10,588 bases of DNA from Caulobacteraceae bacterium (GCA_947456005.1 CANGRP010000066.1:1-10588), one strand, 5' to 3'; counted from the first letter of the stretch, positions 1 to 7,019 are shown. Numbers and translations are program-made. Notes: a model not told the origin generated them from the sequence alone.

Positions 1-231
1 GGCCCGACACACATGACGGCGGGATGCCATGCCTGGACTCCCCGGGCGCGTGACGTGCTTGAGCATGTCTGGAAGGCGCAGGACGCCCGGTGGGAGCGGT
101 TCCTCAACACCATGACGGGACTGGAGACGCCGGTCGAGACTTGGGAGTTCGAGTGGTGCTTCAATCTCAACACCCCCGCGGATGTTCAAAGCGCCGGCGT
201 GCTCACGGGAGGCCGGCGCCCGCCGGGCTAG
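1..231 (+). CDS. 3' end of an unidentified protein gene (partial at left edge)
   Basis: The frame is open from the first base of the window to a TAG at 229-231, so this is most likely the C-terminal 76 residues of a longer protein rather than a small gene starting at the ATG at 13; no Shine-Dalgarno sequence precedes that ATG. Third codon positions are mostly G or C, as expected for real coding here. The peptide is rich in Trp and Glu, with a helical-looking stretch around DVLEHVWKAQDARWERFL followed by WEFEWCFNL, and ends in a probably disordered GGRRPPG tail. I do not recognise the family with confidence; it faintly resembles C-termini of DUF1838-type proteins, but that is an unverified impression. 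It converges on the Nudix gene, sharing CTAG for both stops. Confidence 0.5.
   Translation, partial: GPTHMTAGCHAWTPRARDVLEHVWKAQDARWERFLNTMTGLETPVETWEFEWCFNLNTPADVQSAGVLTGGRRPPG
191..219 (-). terminator. Weak terminator-like hairpin after the Nudix gene
   Basis: An 8-bp perfect stem (GCGCCGGC at 191-198, GCCGGCGC at 212-219) with a 13-nt loop lies just past the minus-strand Nudix stop. On the minus strand only TTTG follows, so the T-tract is poor. The hairpin also lies inside the coding end of the convergent plus-strand gene. It may end Nudix transcription, or it may be only GC-rich coding sequence. Confidence 0.3.
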
Positions 232-863
232 CGATCAAACCAAGGGTTCAGCGGTAAGCCCTCGGTCGCCTTGTTGAGCATGTCGAGGACCTGCGGGACA
301 ATGACCGCGTGGCCATGGGAAAGCGGCGGAAGGCGTCGCGCATCATGGAAGGCGACCGCCGCCGTTTCGTTGGTGCTTTCGACCATTCCGGCTGTATCGA
401 TCTCATCCATGAGCATCACCATATGAATGAACTGCATCCGGCTTCTCGTCCCCACCCGCCGTGAGTCCCAGGCTCCGAGCCAGCGTGAGGGCTTCGCCCG
501 CACCCCGGTCTCCTCCCAGAGCTCCCGGGTGGCCGCCTCCGCCACGGTCTCGCCGACCTCCACAAGGCCCCCGGGCATCGCCCACAAGCCGTCGTCGCGT
601 CGCCGCACCAAGAGGATCCGCCCCTCATGCACAACCACGGCGTCGCCGCCGACCAGCGGACTCAGGTGATCGAACCGGTCGGTGTACTCTTCGAGGACTT
701 CGGCTGAAGCGCGACGCTCGATGAGGGCGACAAGCCTGGCGCTGAGCTGACGGGTGCGGTTGAAGCGCTCAAGATCGTAGGAATCCCTGGAATAGGTCGA
801 ACCCATGTCGGCGATCTGCCGGAGCTCATCGGCGATCGCATGGAAATCGACTTGATCGGGCAT
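228..863 (-). CDS. Nudix hydrolase with N-terminal helical (Nudix_N_2-type) domain
   Basis: A 211-residue Nudix pyrophosphohydrolase, expected to cleave a nucleoside diphosphate linked to another group (X) using Mg2+. The Nudix box GX5EX7REUXEEXGU is complete: G99, E105, then RELWEETGV at 113-121, with E117/E118 as the metal-binding glutamates. Residues 7-50 (DELRQIADMGSTYSRDSYD and the following helix) match the N-terminal domain seen in a Nudix subgroup that includes CDP-choline pyrophosphatases, so a CDP-choline-like substrate is possible but unproven. I chose the ATG at 863 because AGAAGG lies just upstream and the N-terminal domain begins there. The frame extends to an ATG at 983, but those 40 residues show no domain and no ribosome site. 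It is separated by 158 nt from the gene upstream and is probably transcribed on its own. Confidence 0.9.
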   Translation of the reverse strand: MPDQVDFHAIADELRQIADMGSTYSRDSYDLERFNRTRQLSARLVALIERRASAEVLEEYTDRFDHLSPLVGGDAVVVHEGRILLVRRRDDGLWAMPGGLVEVGETVAEAATRELWEETGVRAKPSRWLGAWDSRRVGTRSRMQFIHMVMLMDEIDTAGMVESTNETAAVAFHDARRLPPLSHGHAVIVPQVLDMLNKATEGLPLNPWFDR

Positions 864-941
864 CACACCTTCTAGAACGGCTTCAGACGCCCACGACGTC
901 ACACTTGGACATTCGCCGACCTGACGGGATTTCGCAACAAA

Positions 942-984
942 GATGGTCACCGGGCTCTGCGGGCCAGCGGTTATTCCTACCATC
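942..984 (-). other. Nested hairpin in the Nudix leader
   Basis: Plus-strand GATGGT (942-947) pairs with ACCATC (979-984). Inside, ACCG-GGC (949-955) pairs with GCC-AG-CGGT (963-971), leaving a 2-nt bulge and a 7-nt loop. A 7-nt strand (972-978) faces one base across the internal loop. There is no T-tract, so it is not a terminator. It could be an RNA element, or chance pairing in GC-rich DNA. Confidence 0.3.
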
Positions 985-1008
985 CGGGAGGCAAGCCCCT
1001 CCTGTCAA
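979..1008 (-). promoter_or_regulatory. Candidate sigma70-type promoter for the Nudix gene
   Basis: A perfect TTGACA (plus-strand TGTCAA, 1003-1008) is followed after 18 nt by GATGGT (plus 979-984), which keeps the most conserved A2 and T6 of the -10 hexamer. It lies 13 nt beyond the ComB stop, where a new promoter would be expected. The -10 is weak, so this remains a candidate. Confidence 0.35.
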
Positions 1009-1021
1009 ACATGACCCAGCG

Positions 1022-1759
1022 TCAGGGGGCCTTCACGACCAGATTCTCAGGATGGGCGTCGTTGGAATACTGGCCGTCCACCAGTCGGGGGGCGGTCCGG
1101 CTCGAGTCGATTTCCAGGGCGATGTCCAGGTCCGCCGCGAAGCCGCGTTCGGACAGCTCAAGTCCAGACCGGCTCGTCCGGATCATGTCTCCGAGGCGCT
1201 TGAGCGCCCGCGCGAACGCGGAAGCGGCCAGGTCCGCCTCGGCGTTTGGGATTCCACCGAGCGCAGCAATCACGGCGCCGGCGCCAAGCCAGTCTTCCAG
1301 AGCGGGGCGAAGGCTCCCATCGTCCCATCTTTCTCCGGCGGGAATGACGGCGATCACACCCTCGGCGCCTGCTGTCCGGCGCGCCGCCGCGGCTGTCGCC
1401 TGGGCATTGCGCAAGCTGGCGCAGAAGGTCGGCGTCGATCCTGTCGCCAGGGACAGCCGGGATCCGTTGGGCGAGGGCAGGAGGAGCCGGGTGTTCGCGG
1501 GAAGATCTCTCAGGCTCGAAGGCGAGAGGCTTGGGCTGCGGGTTCTGTCCTTCGAAGCGGCGACGGCTCCGAGACTGGCCGCAGCCCGTTCCGCCGCCGC
1601 CGCGTCGCCGTAAGGAAAGGGAATAACGGTCGCCCCGCGATCCAGAGCCACCGATACGGAAGTGGAGAACGAAAGGACGTCGACAATGACAAAGACGTCC
1701 GCACGCTCCTTCCAGGCCTCTATGCCGGCAAGGTCCCATTCGCAGACGACTCTGACCAA
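1022..1759 (-). CDS. ComB-family phosphatase (2-phosphosulfolactate phosphatase-like)
   Basis: A 245-residue member of the ComB family, whose founding member removes phosphate from 2-phosphosulfolactate during coenzyme M synthesis in methanogens, in an Mg2+-dependent reaction. The family signatures are present: VIVDVLSFSTSV at 24-35, PSPNGS at 95-100, PAGERWDDGSLRPALED at 140-156 followed by GAGAVI, and a C-terminal GLELSERGFAADLDIA segment. The start is TTG at 1759, supported by AAGGAGG six bases upstream; no ATG in frame fits as well. It begins 42 nt after the hydratase gene, so it may be the last gene of that transcript. No other coenzyme M gene is in the window, and bacterial ComB homologues are mostly untested, so the true substrate is open. 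Family assignment is firm; the exact reaction is not. Confidence 0.85.
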   Translation of the reverse strand: MVRVVCEWDLAGIEAWKERADVFVIVDVLSFSTSVSVALDRGATVIPFPYGDAAAAERAAASLGAVAASKDRTRSPSLSPSSLRDLPANTRLLLPSPNGSRLSLATGSTPTFCASLRNAQATAAAARRTAGAEGVIAVIPAGERWDDGSLRPALEDWLGAGAVIAALGGIPNAEADLAASAFARALKRLGDMIRTSRSGLELSERGFAADLDIALEIDSSRTAPRLVDGQYSNDAHPENLVVKAP

Positions 1760-1801
1760 ACCCGCCCTCCTTCGGACGTCGAGGCCCCCCGGTCTCCGCC
1801 T

Positions 1802-2674
1802 TCAGGCGTACTCGAACCAGGCGTGGGAGACGACGGTGCGTTCGCCGACCCGGGCTTCGAAGATCACCCGGCCGGGACCGTCCTTCCAGGCCAGGACCTT
1901 CAGGTCGTCGCCCGGCAGGACCGGCGAGGAGAAGCGCACCTTGATCTTTCGGAAGCGCGCAGGATCACCTTCGCAGAGGGCGGAGAGGAGCAGGTGGGCG
2001 CAGTGGCCAAAGGTGCACAGGCCGTGCAGGATCGGTTTGTCGAAGCCGCCGAACCGGGCCGCTTCCGGGTCGATGTGCAGGGGGTTGTAGTCGCCGGACA
2101 GGCGATAGATGTCGGCCTGGTTCTCGGGGATGTGCGCCCCGGTCTCCACGTCCGGCGCCCGGTCAGGAACGGTGACGGGGGCCGAGAAGGTGGTCCCCGC
2201 CCCCTCGAAGGGCTCGATGTCGCCCAGGCGCTCGACGCCCCGGCGGAAGGAGCCCGAGACCATCTTCACGCAGACCTGGCCGTCGGCGTCGCGGACCTCG
2301 CTCTCGTACTCGACGAAGCCGGCGCCCTTGCCGCGGGGGTGCACGCCGATCAGGCGCGAGACCACGCTGACCTCGCCCCCGAGGGGCAGGGGGCGGACCA
2401 CCTCCAGGTAGCGCTCGGCGTCGATGGTCAGGGGGCCGGGCGAGGGCGGGATGGCGGCGCGGTCCACCACCGCCCCGGCCCCGCCCCAGCGGATGGGGAA
2501 GGTCGGGAAGACGGCGAAGTCCTTGTGGCCCTCGAAGATGAACCTCAGGTCCCGGCTGTTGATCCCGACGGCGTAGAGCAGGATGTCCCGGCGGTCATAG
2601 GCGATGCGGACCGGCTCGCCCCAGGCGGCGGGGCCGCCGCCCGGCAGGGCGGCCCTGGCGTTGTAGACGGCCAT
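1802..2674 (-). CDS. MaoC-like (R)-specific enoyl-CoA hydratase 2, double-hotdog type
   Basis: A 290-residue protein resembling the 2-enoyl-CoA hydratase 2 part of eukaryotic peroxisomal multifunctional enzyme 2. It is expected to hydrate trans-2-enoyl-CoA to (R)-3-hydroxyacyl-CoA in the cytoplasm. The N-terminal hotdog half (about 1-150, including YDRRDILLYAVGIN at 26-39) is substrate-binding and lacks the catalytic pair. The C-terminal half carries the hydratase-2 motif SGDYNPLHID at 193-202, with catalytic D195 and H200, followed by ILHGLCTFG. The length is normal for the two-hotdog form that accepts longer acyl chains. The ATG at 2674 is preceded by AAGGAG six bases upstream, and that site overlaps the amidase stop codon (TAAGGAG), so the two genes are probably translated from one mRNA. 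Acyl substrate unknown. Confidence 0.92.
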   Translation of the reverse strand: MAVYNARAALPGGGPAAWGEPVRIAYDRRDILLYAVGINSRDLRFIFEGHKDFAVFPTFPIRWGGAGAVVDRAAIPPSPGPLTIDAERYLEVVRPLPLGGEVSVVSRLIGVHPRGKGAGFVEYESEVRDADGQVCVKMVSGSFRRGVERLGDIEPFEGAGTTFSAPVTVPDRAPDVETGAHIPENQADIYRLSGDYNPLHIDPEAARFGGFDKPILHGLCTFGHCAHLLLSALCEGDPARFRKIKVRFSSPVLPGDDLKVLAWKDGPGRVIFEARVGERTVVSHAWFEYA

Positions 2675-2684
2675 GGGCGTCTCC

Positions 2685-4079
2685 TTACAGGTGCGGGAAG
2701 GCCAGGGGGTCCTGGCGTTCGAAGGCCTCGGCGGCCGCCAGGACCAGGTCGTCGCGGGAATGGGCGGCGGCGATCTGCAGGCCGAAGGGCGTGCCGATGC
2801 TGGAGATCCCGCAGGGAACCGACACCGCCGGATGGCGCGTCAGGTTGAAGATGGCGGTGTTGGTCCAGTAGGGGTTGGGCCGTCCGTCCGGCCCGTCGGG
2901 GACGTTTCGTCCCACCTGCGGGGGCAGGGTCGACATGGTGGGCGACAGGACGAGGTCGTACTCGGCGAAGACCTGGTTCCAGGCGTGGGCCATCTCGCGG
3001 CGACGGACCTGGGAATCGATGATGGTCTTGACGTCCAGCTGGGCGCCGATCTTGGCCTGCTCGTAGAGGGCCGGGTCGAACTCGCCGTGGCGCGCCTCGG
3101 GGTAGAGCTGCAGCAGGCGCTGCAGGGCGGCGAACCAGTGGGCGACGAAGATGCGCCCGGTCTCGCCATTCTCGGTGGGCGGGGTGATGGGAACCACCTC
3201 GCAGCCCAGGGCGCGGAATCGGTCGGCGGCCTTCAGGATCGCCGCCGCGACTTCGGGATCGAGGTGGAAGTCGCCGAACTTCAGGACCAGGCCGACCTTC
3301 AGCCCCTTCAGGCTGCGGTTCAGGCCGGCGACGAAGTCGACGTCCGTGGGCGGCAGGGCCAGGGGGTCGCGGACGTCGCTTCCCTTCAGCACGTTGAGCA
3401 TCAGCGCCGCGTCGCGGGTCGTGCGGGTCATGGGGCCGGTATTGGCCAGGTCCCCGTGCATGGAGGCGGGCCAGGCGGGGATGCGGCCGTAGGTGGCCTT
3501 CAGCCCCACCAGCCCCGTGCAGGCCGCCGGGATCCGCACCGAGCCGCCGCCATCCGTGCCGATGGACAGGGGCCCGATCCCCGCGGCCACCGCCGCCCCG
3601 GCGCCGCCGGAGGAGCCCCCCGGCGTCCGCTCGGTGTTCCAGGGGTTGCGGGTGATCCCGTTCAGCGGCGAGTCCGTCACCCCCTTGAACCCGTATTCGG
3701 GGCTGGAGTTGGAGGCGAAGATCACGGTCCCGGCTTCCCGCAGGCGGGAGACGGTGGTGGCGTCCTCCGTCTGCGGGGTCTTGTCGGTCAGCTGGCTGGC
3801 CATGGTGAGGGGCCAGCCCTTCACCTTGATCAGCTCCTTGATCGAGACCGGGACCCCGTCGATGGGCGACAGGGGCTCGCCCTTGGCCCAGCGGGCCTCG
3901 GACGCCCTGGCCTGGGCCCGGGCGCCGTCGGCGTCGATCAGGGGCAGGGCGTTGAGCACCGGATTGAGCCGGGCCGCCTTGTCCAGGACCGCTTCCAGGA
4001 CCTCGACGGGCGAGGCCTTGCGGGCGGCGTAGAGGCCCGAAAGCTCAGCGGCGGAGGCGCGGGTCAGGTCCTGGGTCAT
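2685..4079 (-). CDS. Amidase, amidase-signature family
   Basis: A 464-residue amidase-signature hydrolase, cleaving a C-N amide bond by the Ser-cisSer-Lys triad. The residues are visible: K81 in SIKELI, S156 in PGGSSGG, and nucleophile S180 in GTDGGGSVRIPA. The spacings (75 and 24) equal those of fatty acid amide hydrolase (K142, S217, S241). There is no signal peptide, so it is probably cytoplasmic. It lacks the partner genes of the GatCAB tRNA amidotransferase and any fused domain, so a free-standing amidase on a small or acylated amide is likely. Substrate cannot be read from sequence; these genes are commonly annotated simply as amidase, and 6-aminohexanoate-cyclic-dimer-hydrolase-like enzymes are one relative. 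ATG start at 4079 with AGGAG about eight bases upstream. It lies 37 nt after the flavin oxidoreductase gene and 10 nt before the hydratase gene. Confidence 0.93.
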   Translation of the reverse strand: MTQDLTRASAAELSGLYAARKASPVEVLEAVLDKAARLNPVLNALPLIDADGARAQARASEARWAKGEPLSPIDGVPVSIKELIKVKGWPLTMASQLTDKTPQTEDATTVSRLREAGTVIFASNSSPEYGFKGVTDSPLNGITRNPWNTERTPGGSSGGAGAAVAAGIGPLSIGTDGGGSVRIPAACTGLVGLKATYGRIPAWPASMHGDLANTGPMTRTTRDAALMLNVLKGSDVRDPLALPPTDVDFVAGLNRSLKGLKVGLVLKFGDFHLDPEVAAAILKAADRFRALGCEVVPITPPTENGETGRIFVAHWFAALQRLLQLYPEARHGEFDPALYEQAKIGAQLDVKTIIDSQVRRREMAHAWNQVFAEYDLVLSPTMSTLPPQVGRNVPDGPDGRPNPYWTNTAIFNLTRHPAVSVPCGISSIGTPFGLQIAAAHSRDDLVLAAAEAFERQDPLAFPHL

Positions 4080-4116
4080 GGCGGGGGCTCCTGGGTTCCG
4101 GTGTGCTCTGGTCAGG

Positions 4117-5088
4117 TCAGGCGAAGCGCGCGAGGCGGCCGCGGATGATCTCCTCGGCCTCGGCGACGATGCCCTCGATCAGTTCCTTGCAGGTGGGGAC
4201 GTCGTGGATCAGGCCCACCACCATGCCGCAGGACCAGGCGCCGGCGTCCATCTCGCCATCCTGCATGATGCGCGGATAGACCCCGCCCACCTCATGGATG
4301 ATGTCCTCGAACTTCAGGTTGGGGCCCAGGGCCTTCTCCTTCTCCAGCAGGCGCTGGACGGCGGCGTTGTTCAGCACGCGCTCGGTGTTGCGCAGGGGGC
4401 GCATGACCAGGCGGGTGTCCAGCTCGGAGGCGTCCACGATGGCCTGCTTGACGTTGTCGTGGACCGGGGCCTCCTTCGTGGCGATGAAGCGGGTGCCCAT
4501 GTTGATGCCCTCGGCGCCGAGGGCCAGGGCCGCCGCCAGCTGCTTGCCGTTGGCCACGCCGCCGGAGGCGACGAAGGGGATCTTCAGCTCCTCGGCCGCC
4601 CGGGGCAGGAGGATGAAGTTGGGCACGTCATCCTCGCCGGGATGGCCGCCGCACTCGAAGCCGTCGACGCTGATGGCGTCGCAGCCCACGGCCTCGGCCT
4701 TCAGGGAGTGGCGGACCGAGGTGCACTTGTGGATCACCTTCACCCCGGCGGCCTTCAGGTCGGGCATGTACTTCTGGGGGTTGTTGCCGGCGGTCTCGAC
4801 GATCTTCACGCCGTTGTCGATGATCGCCCTGATGTAGCCCGGATAGTCCGGCGGATTGATCGAGGGCAGGAAGGTCAGGTTCACGCCGAAGGGCTTGTCG
4901 GTCATCTCCCTGCAGCGGCGGATCTCCTTGCCGAGGTCGTCCGGGGTGCGCTGGGTCAGGCCGGTGATGATGCCCAGCCCCCCGGCGTTGGAGACGGCGG
5001 CGGCCATCTCGGCGAGGCCGACGAAGTGCATGCCCCCCTGGACGATGGGGTGCTCGATGCCGAATAGTTCAGTAATGCGGGTCTTCAC
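4117..5088 (-). CDS. FMN-dependent NAD(P)H:quinone reductase, PA1024-like (usually labelled nitronate monooxygenase)
   Basis: A 323-residue TIM-barrel flavoprotein of the nitronate monooxygenase / 2-nitropropane dioxygenase superfamily. Visible FMN-site motifs are QGGM (17-20), FGVNLTFLP (67-75), VIHKCTSVRHSLKAE (118-132), DGFECGGHPGEDD (142-154, with H149), SGGVANG (175-181) and GINMGTRFIAT (194-204). From memory, these match Pseudomonas aeruginosa PA1024 closely, a protein first called nitronate monooxygenase and later shown to be an NADH:quinone oxidoreductase. I therefore infer quinone reduction rather than nitronate oxidation. The start is GTG at 5088 with GGAG upstream; the open frame continues to 5154, but the extra 22 residues precede the conserved KTRITELFGIEHPI start. 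It is 83 nt downstream of the ABC pair and may have its own promoter. Confidence 0.9.
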   Translation of the reverse strand: MKTRITELFGIEHPIVQGGMHFVGLAEMAAAVSNAGGLGIITGLTQRTPDDLGKEIRRCREMTDKPFGVNLTFLPSINPPDYPGYIRAIIDNGVKIVETAGNNPQKYMPDLKAAGVKVIHKCTSVRHSLKAEAVGCDAISVDGFECGGHPGEDDVPNFILLPRAAEELKIPFVASGGVANGKQLAAALALGAEGINMGTRFIATKEAPVHDNVKQAIVDASELDTRLVMRPLRNTERVLNNAAVQRLLEKEKALGPNLKFEDIIHEVGGVYPRIMQDGEMDAGAWSCGMVVGLIHDVPTCKELIEGIVAEAEEIIRGRLARFA

Positions 5089-5113
5089 GGGAGGCTCTCC
5101 GGGGTTTTGAACG

Positions 5114-5121
5114 ATACGTAT
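5114..5121. promoter_or_regulatory. AT-rich palindrome ATACGTAT in the ABC-flavoprotein gap
   Basis: A perfect 8-bp palindrome sits in the only AT-rich patch (about 5103-5127) of a very GC-rich neighbourhood, 26 nt upstream of the flavoprotein start. One further symmetrical C/G pair lies at the second base outside it. It could be a TetR-type operator core or part of a -10 region. I could not identify a convincing -35 partner. Confidence 0.3.
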
Positions 5122-5126
5122 GGAAA

Positions 5127-5149
5127 CTGTGCGGCGCCGGGACCGACAG
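5127..5149 (-). terminator. Weak terminator-like hairpin after the ABC gene pair
   Basis: On the minus strand CTGT-CGG (5143-5149) pairs with CCG-C-ACAG (5127-5134), one bulged base and an 8-nt loop, followed by TTTCC. Seven pairs and only three T bases make it an attenuator at best. It lies 22 nt past the end of the second ABC gene. Confidence 0.3.
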
Positions 5150-5171
5150 GGCAAGGGTGCGGGCGTCAGCC

Positions 5172-7019
5172 TCAGGTCGGGAGCGCAACGGCCTCCTCGC
5201 CGTGGGCGTGGGCCTTGAGGGTTTCGGTCCAGATTTCGTGGAACAGGGGGCTGTCCTTCAGGAGTGTGCGAAGGTCGCCTCGCGCCGCGATCCGCCCGCC
5301 CTCGACCACCAGGATCTGGTCGGCCCGGCGGTAGGCCTCCAGCCGGTGGGAGACGGCGAGGCAGGTGGGGCGGTCGCCCTCCTGCTCGAACAGGCGGGTC
5401 CAGAAGGCGTGCTCGGTGCGCACGTCCAGGGCGCTGGAGGCGTCGTCGAAGACAAGCAGGTCCGGCCGCCGGGCGAACATGCGGGCCGCCGCCGACCGCT
5501 GCACCTGGCCGCCGGAGAGGGTCACGCCCCGGGTGCCGACCCGGGTGTCCAGCCCCTCGGCCAGGCGCGCCACGTCCTCCTCCATCACCGCCAGGTGGAC
5601 GGCCCGGTCGAAGTCCGCGGGAGAGAGGTCCAGGCCCATGGCGATGTTGTCGCCCAGGGTCTCGGTGAAGAGACGAGGGGTCTGGCCGGTGTAGGCGCAG
5701 CGCGGCGGCGTCAGGAAGGTGGCGGGGTCGTCGACGCGCTCGCCGTTCCAGAACACCTCGCCGGCCTGGGCGGGCAGGAGCCCCAGCAGACCCCTCAGGA
5801 GGGTCGTCTTGCCCGACCCCACCCGGCCCGTGACGATGGTCACCGTGCCGCGCTCGAGGGTGAAGCTGACATCCTCCACGCCGTTCCCGGTTCCGCCGTG
5901 CCGGCAGGTCAGGCCGCGCACCTCCAGGGTGCGCAGGGGGTCGTGGCGACCGGTGGGTTCGGGCGCCTGGGGCTGAGCCTCGGTGATCCGCTCGCGCGGG
6001 GCGTCGCCCAGCAGGGTCTCGATGCGCATCAGGGCGACGTCGGCGGTGCGCTTACGGGCCAGGAGCCGGCCCAGCCAGCGGGGGGCCGAGGTCGCGGCGC
6101 CGACATAGGCGGCGAAGAGGGTGAAGTCGCCCACCGAAAACTCGCCCGCCTTCATGGCGCCCGCCGCCAGCAGCAGGATCAGGCCCAGGGCCAGGCTGGA
6201 GGTCCCGGCGCCGAAGGTGTCCAGAAGGGTGACATAGATCCGGTGACGCACGGCCGTCGTCCGCCGGGTCTCGTTGAGGTCCGACAACCGGCCCAGGACC
6301 CGGTCCTCGGCGCCCGCCACCCGGACGGCCTGGACAGCGGTGAAGGTCTCGCCGACGAAGGAGGTGACCTTGGCCTCGGCCTCCCGGGCCACGCGGGAAT
6401 AGCGGTGGATGCCGGCGGTGATCTTCTGGGTGATGAAGACCATCAGGATCATCGGCAGGATGATGGCCAGGGTCACCGGCATGTTGATCCGCCACATGAT
6501 GATGAGGGCGAGGACCGCAAAGACCGCCTGGCCGAAGGTCTCGGCCCAGCCCTCCATGAAGGCGATGACCTCGGCGACGTCGTCCCGAAAGCGGCTCAGC
6601 GCCTCGCCCGAGGTGCCGGGTGACACTCGCGGGCCCCTGGCGAACATGATCCAGCCCATCATGTTGGAGCGGATCATCAGCCGTGAGGCCGAGGTGAAGG
6701 TCACGAAGGCCCAGGGCGTGAAGTACGACACGAACAGGGGCGAAAGCTGGGCGGCGAACCACAGCCCGACCAGGGTCCAGACGTTGAACCCCGCCTGGGC
6801 ATGGCCGGACAGGTTGTCGAAGATCTCCCTCTGCACGATGCCGGACAGGAGGGGCAGGGCGTAGAAGGCGGCGTAGAGCGCCATGCTGACGCCGAAGAGC
6901 CAGGGCCGGGCCGCGGCGATCCGCACGGCCTGGCGGAAGGCGGTCTGGTCCGGCGCCGGCAGGGGCGGCGGGATGTCCCCGGTCTCGGGGTCGGTCCGGG
7001 CGCCGTCGACCTCGCTCAC
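5172..7019 (-). CDS. ABC exporter half-transporter, subunit with degenerate ATP site
   Basis: A 615-residue inner-membrane half-transporter. It has a proline-rich N-terminal extension (about 1-25), a six-helix type I exporter domain (about 40-315, with hydrophobic stretches near 40-60, 82-104, 163-198, 268-312) and a C-terminal ATPase. ATPase motifs: Walker A GRVGSGKTT (K404), Q446, signature LSGGQ (501-505), Walker B LLVFD (521-525) and H558. The residue after Walker B is D526 where a catalytic Glu is expected, and the usual aromatic A-loop residue is replaced near H374. So its own Walker site looks degenerate while its signature is intact, as in one half of heterodimers such as TM287/288 or BmrCD. 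The start is GTG at 7019, overlapping the upstream stop (GTGA), with GGAGG seven bases upstream. Substrate unknown. Confidence 0.93.
   Translation of the reverse strand: MSEVDGARTDPETGDIPPPLPAPDQTAFRQAVRIAAARPWLFGVSMALYAAFYALPLLSGIVQREIFDNLSGHAQAGFNVWTLVGLWFAAQLSPLFVSYFTPWAFVTFTSASRLMIRSNMMGWIMFARGPRVSPGTSGEALSRFRDDVAEVIAFMEGWAETFGQAVFAVLALIIMWRINMPVTLAIILPMILMVFITQKITAGIHRYSRVAREAEAKVTSFVGETFTAVQAVRVAGAEDRVLGRLSDLNETRRTTAVRHRIYVTLLDTFGAGTSSLALGLILLLAAGAMKAGEFSVGDFTLFAAYVGAATSAPRWLGRLLARKRTADVALMRIETLLGDAPRERITEAQPQAPEPTGRHDPLRTLEVRGLTCRHGGTGNGVEDVSFTLERGTVTIVTGRVGSGKTTLLRGLLGLLPAQAGEVFWNGERVDDPATFLTPPRCAYTGQTPRLFTETLGDNIAMGLDLSPADFDRAVHLAVMEEDVARLAEGLDTRVGTRGVTLSGGQVQRSAAARMFARRPDLLVFDDASSALDVRTEHAFWTRLFEQEGDRPTCLAVSHRLEAYRRADQILVVEGGRIAARGDLRTLLKDSPLFHEIWTETLKAHAHGEEAVALPT

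Larger units (their letters stand above)
864..1021 (-). other. 158-nt leader/intergenic region before the Nudix gene
   Basis: No gene is supported here. On the minus strand it contains, in order, TTGACA (1003-1008), a small GGAGG/CCTCC hairpin (987-1002), a nested hairpin (942-984), and the Nudix ribosome-binding site next to 863. It reads as a promoter plus a roughly 110-nt untranslated leader. An in-frame N-terminal extension of the Nudix protein through it is open but looks non-coding. Confidence 0.45.

Noticed and set aside
905..935. SRP-RNA-like GTCAGGTC stretch on the minus strand in the Nudix leader
   Set aside because: The match stops at GTCAGGTC; the diagnostic GGAA tetraloop and the AGCAGC side of the SRP helix are absent, and the flanks do not pair into the expected long hairpin.
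864..983. Nudix protein extended to the ATG at 983
   Set aside because: No ribosome-binding site precedes that ATG, the added 40 residues show no domain, and the ATG at 863 has AGAAGG upstream and begins the known N-terminal domain.
228..1790. Possible foreign origin of the ComB and Nudix genes from lower GC
   Set aside because: Hand counts of single 60-base lines are inconsistent: 35 of 60 at 1681-1740 but 44 of 60 at 1381-1440, against 45 of 60 at 2281-2340 in the MaoC-like gene. No clear compositional border, and no integrase, tRNA or repeat is present.
905..2848. Very long plus-strand open frame (647 codons) opposite the ComB and MaoC-like genes
   Set aside because: It is antisense to two genes with clear family motifs, and its translation is low-complexity Gly/Ala/Arg/Asp/Val-rich sequence typical of the complement of high-GC coding DNA. 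The same applies to the long plus-strand frames at 2673-4148, 4078-5067, 5157-6623 and 7166-9133.
2685..4079. Amidase as the GatA subunit of the tRNA amidotransferase
   Set aside because: No gatC or gatB is adjacent, and the neighbours are acyl-CoA and flavin enzymes; the catalytic motifs are shared by the whole amidase-signature family and do not support GatA in particular.
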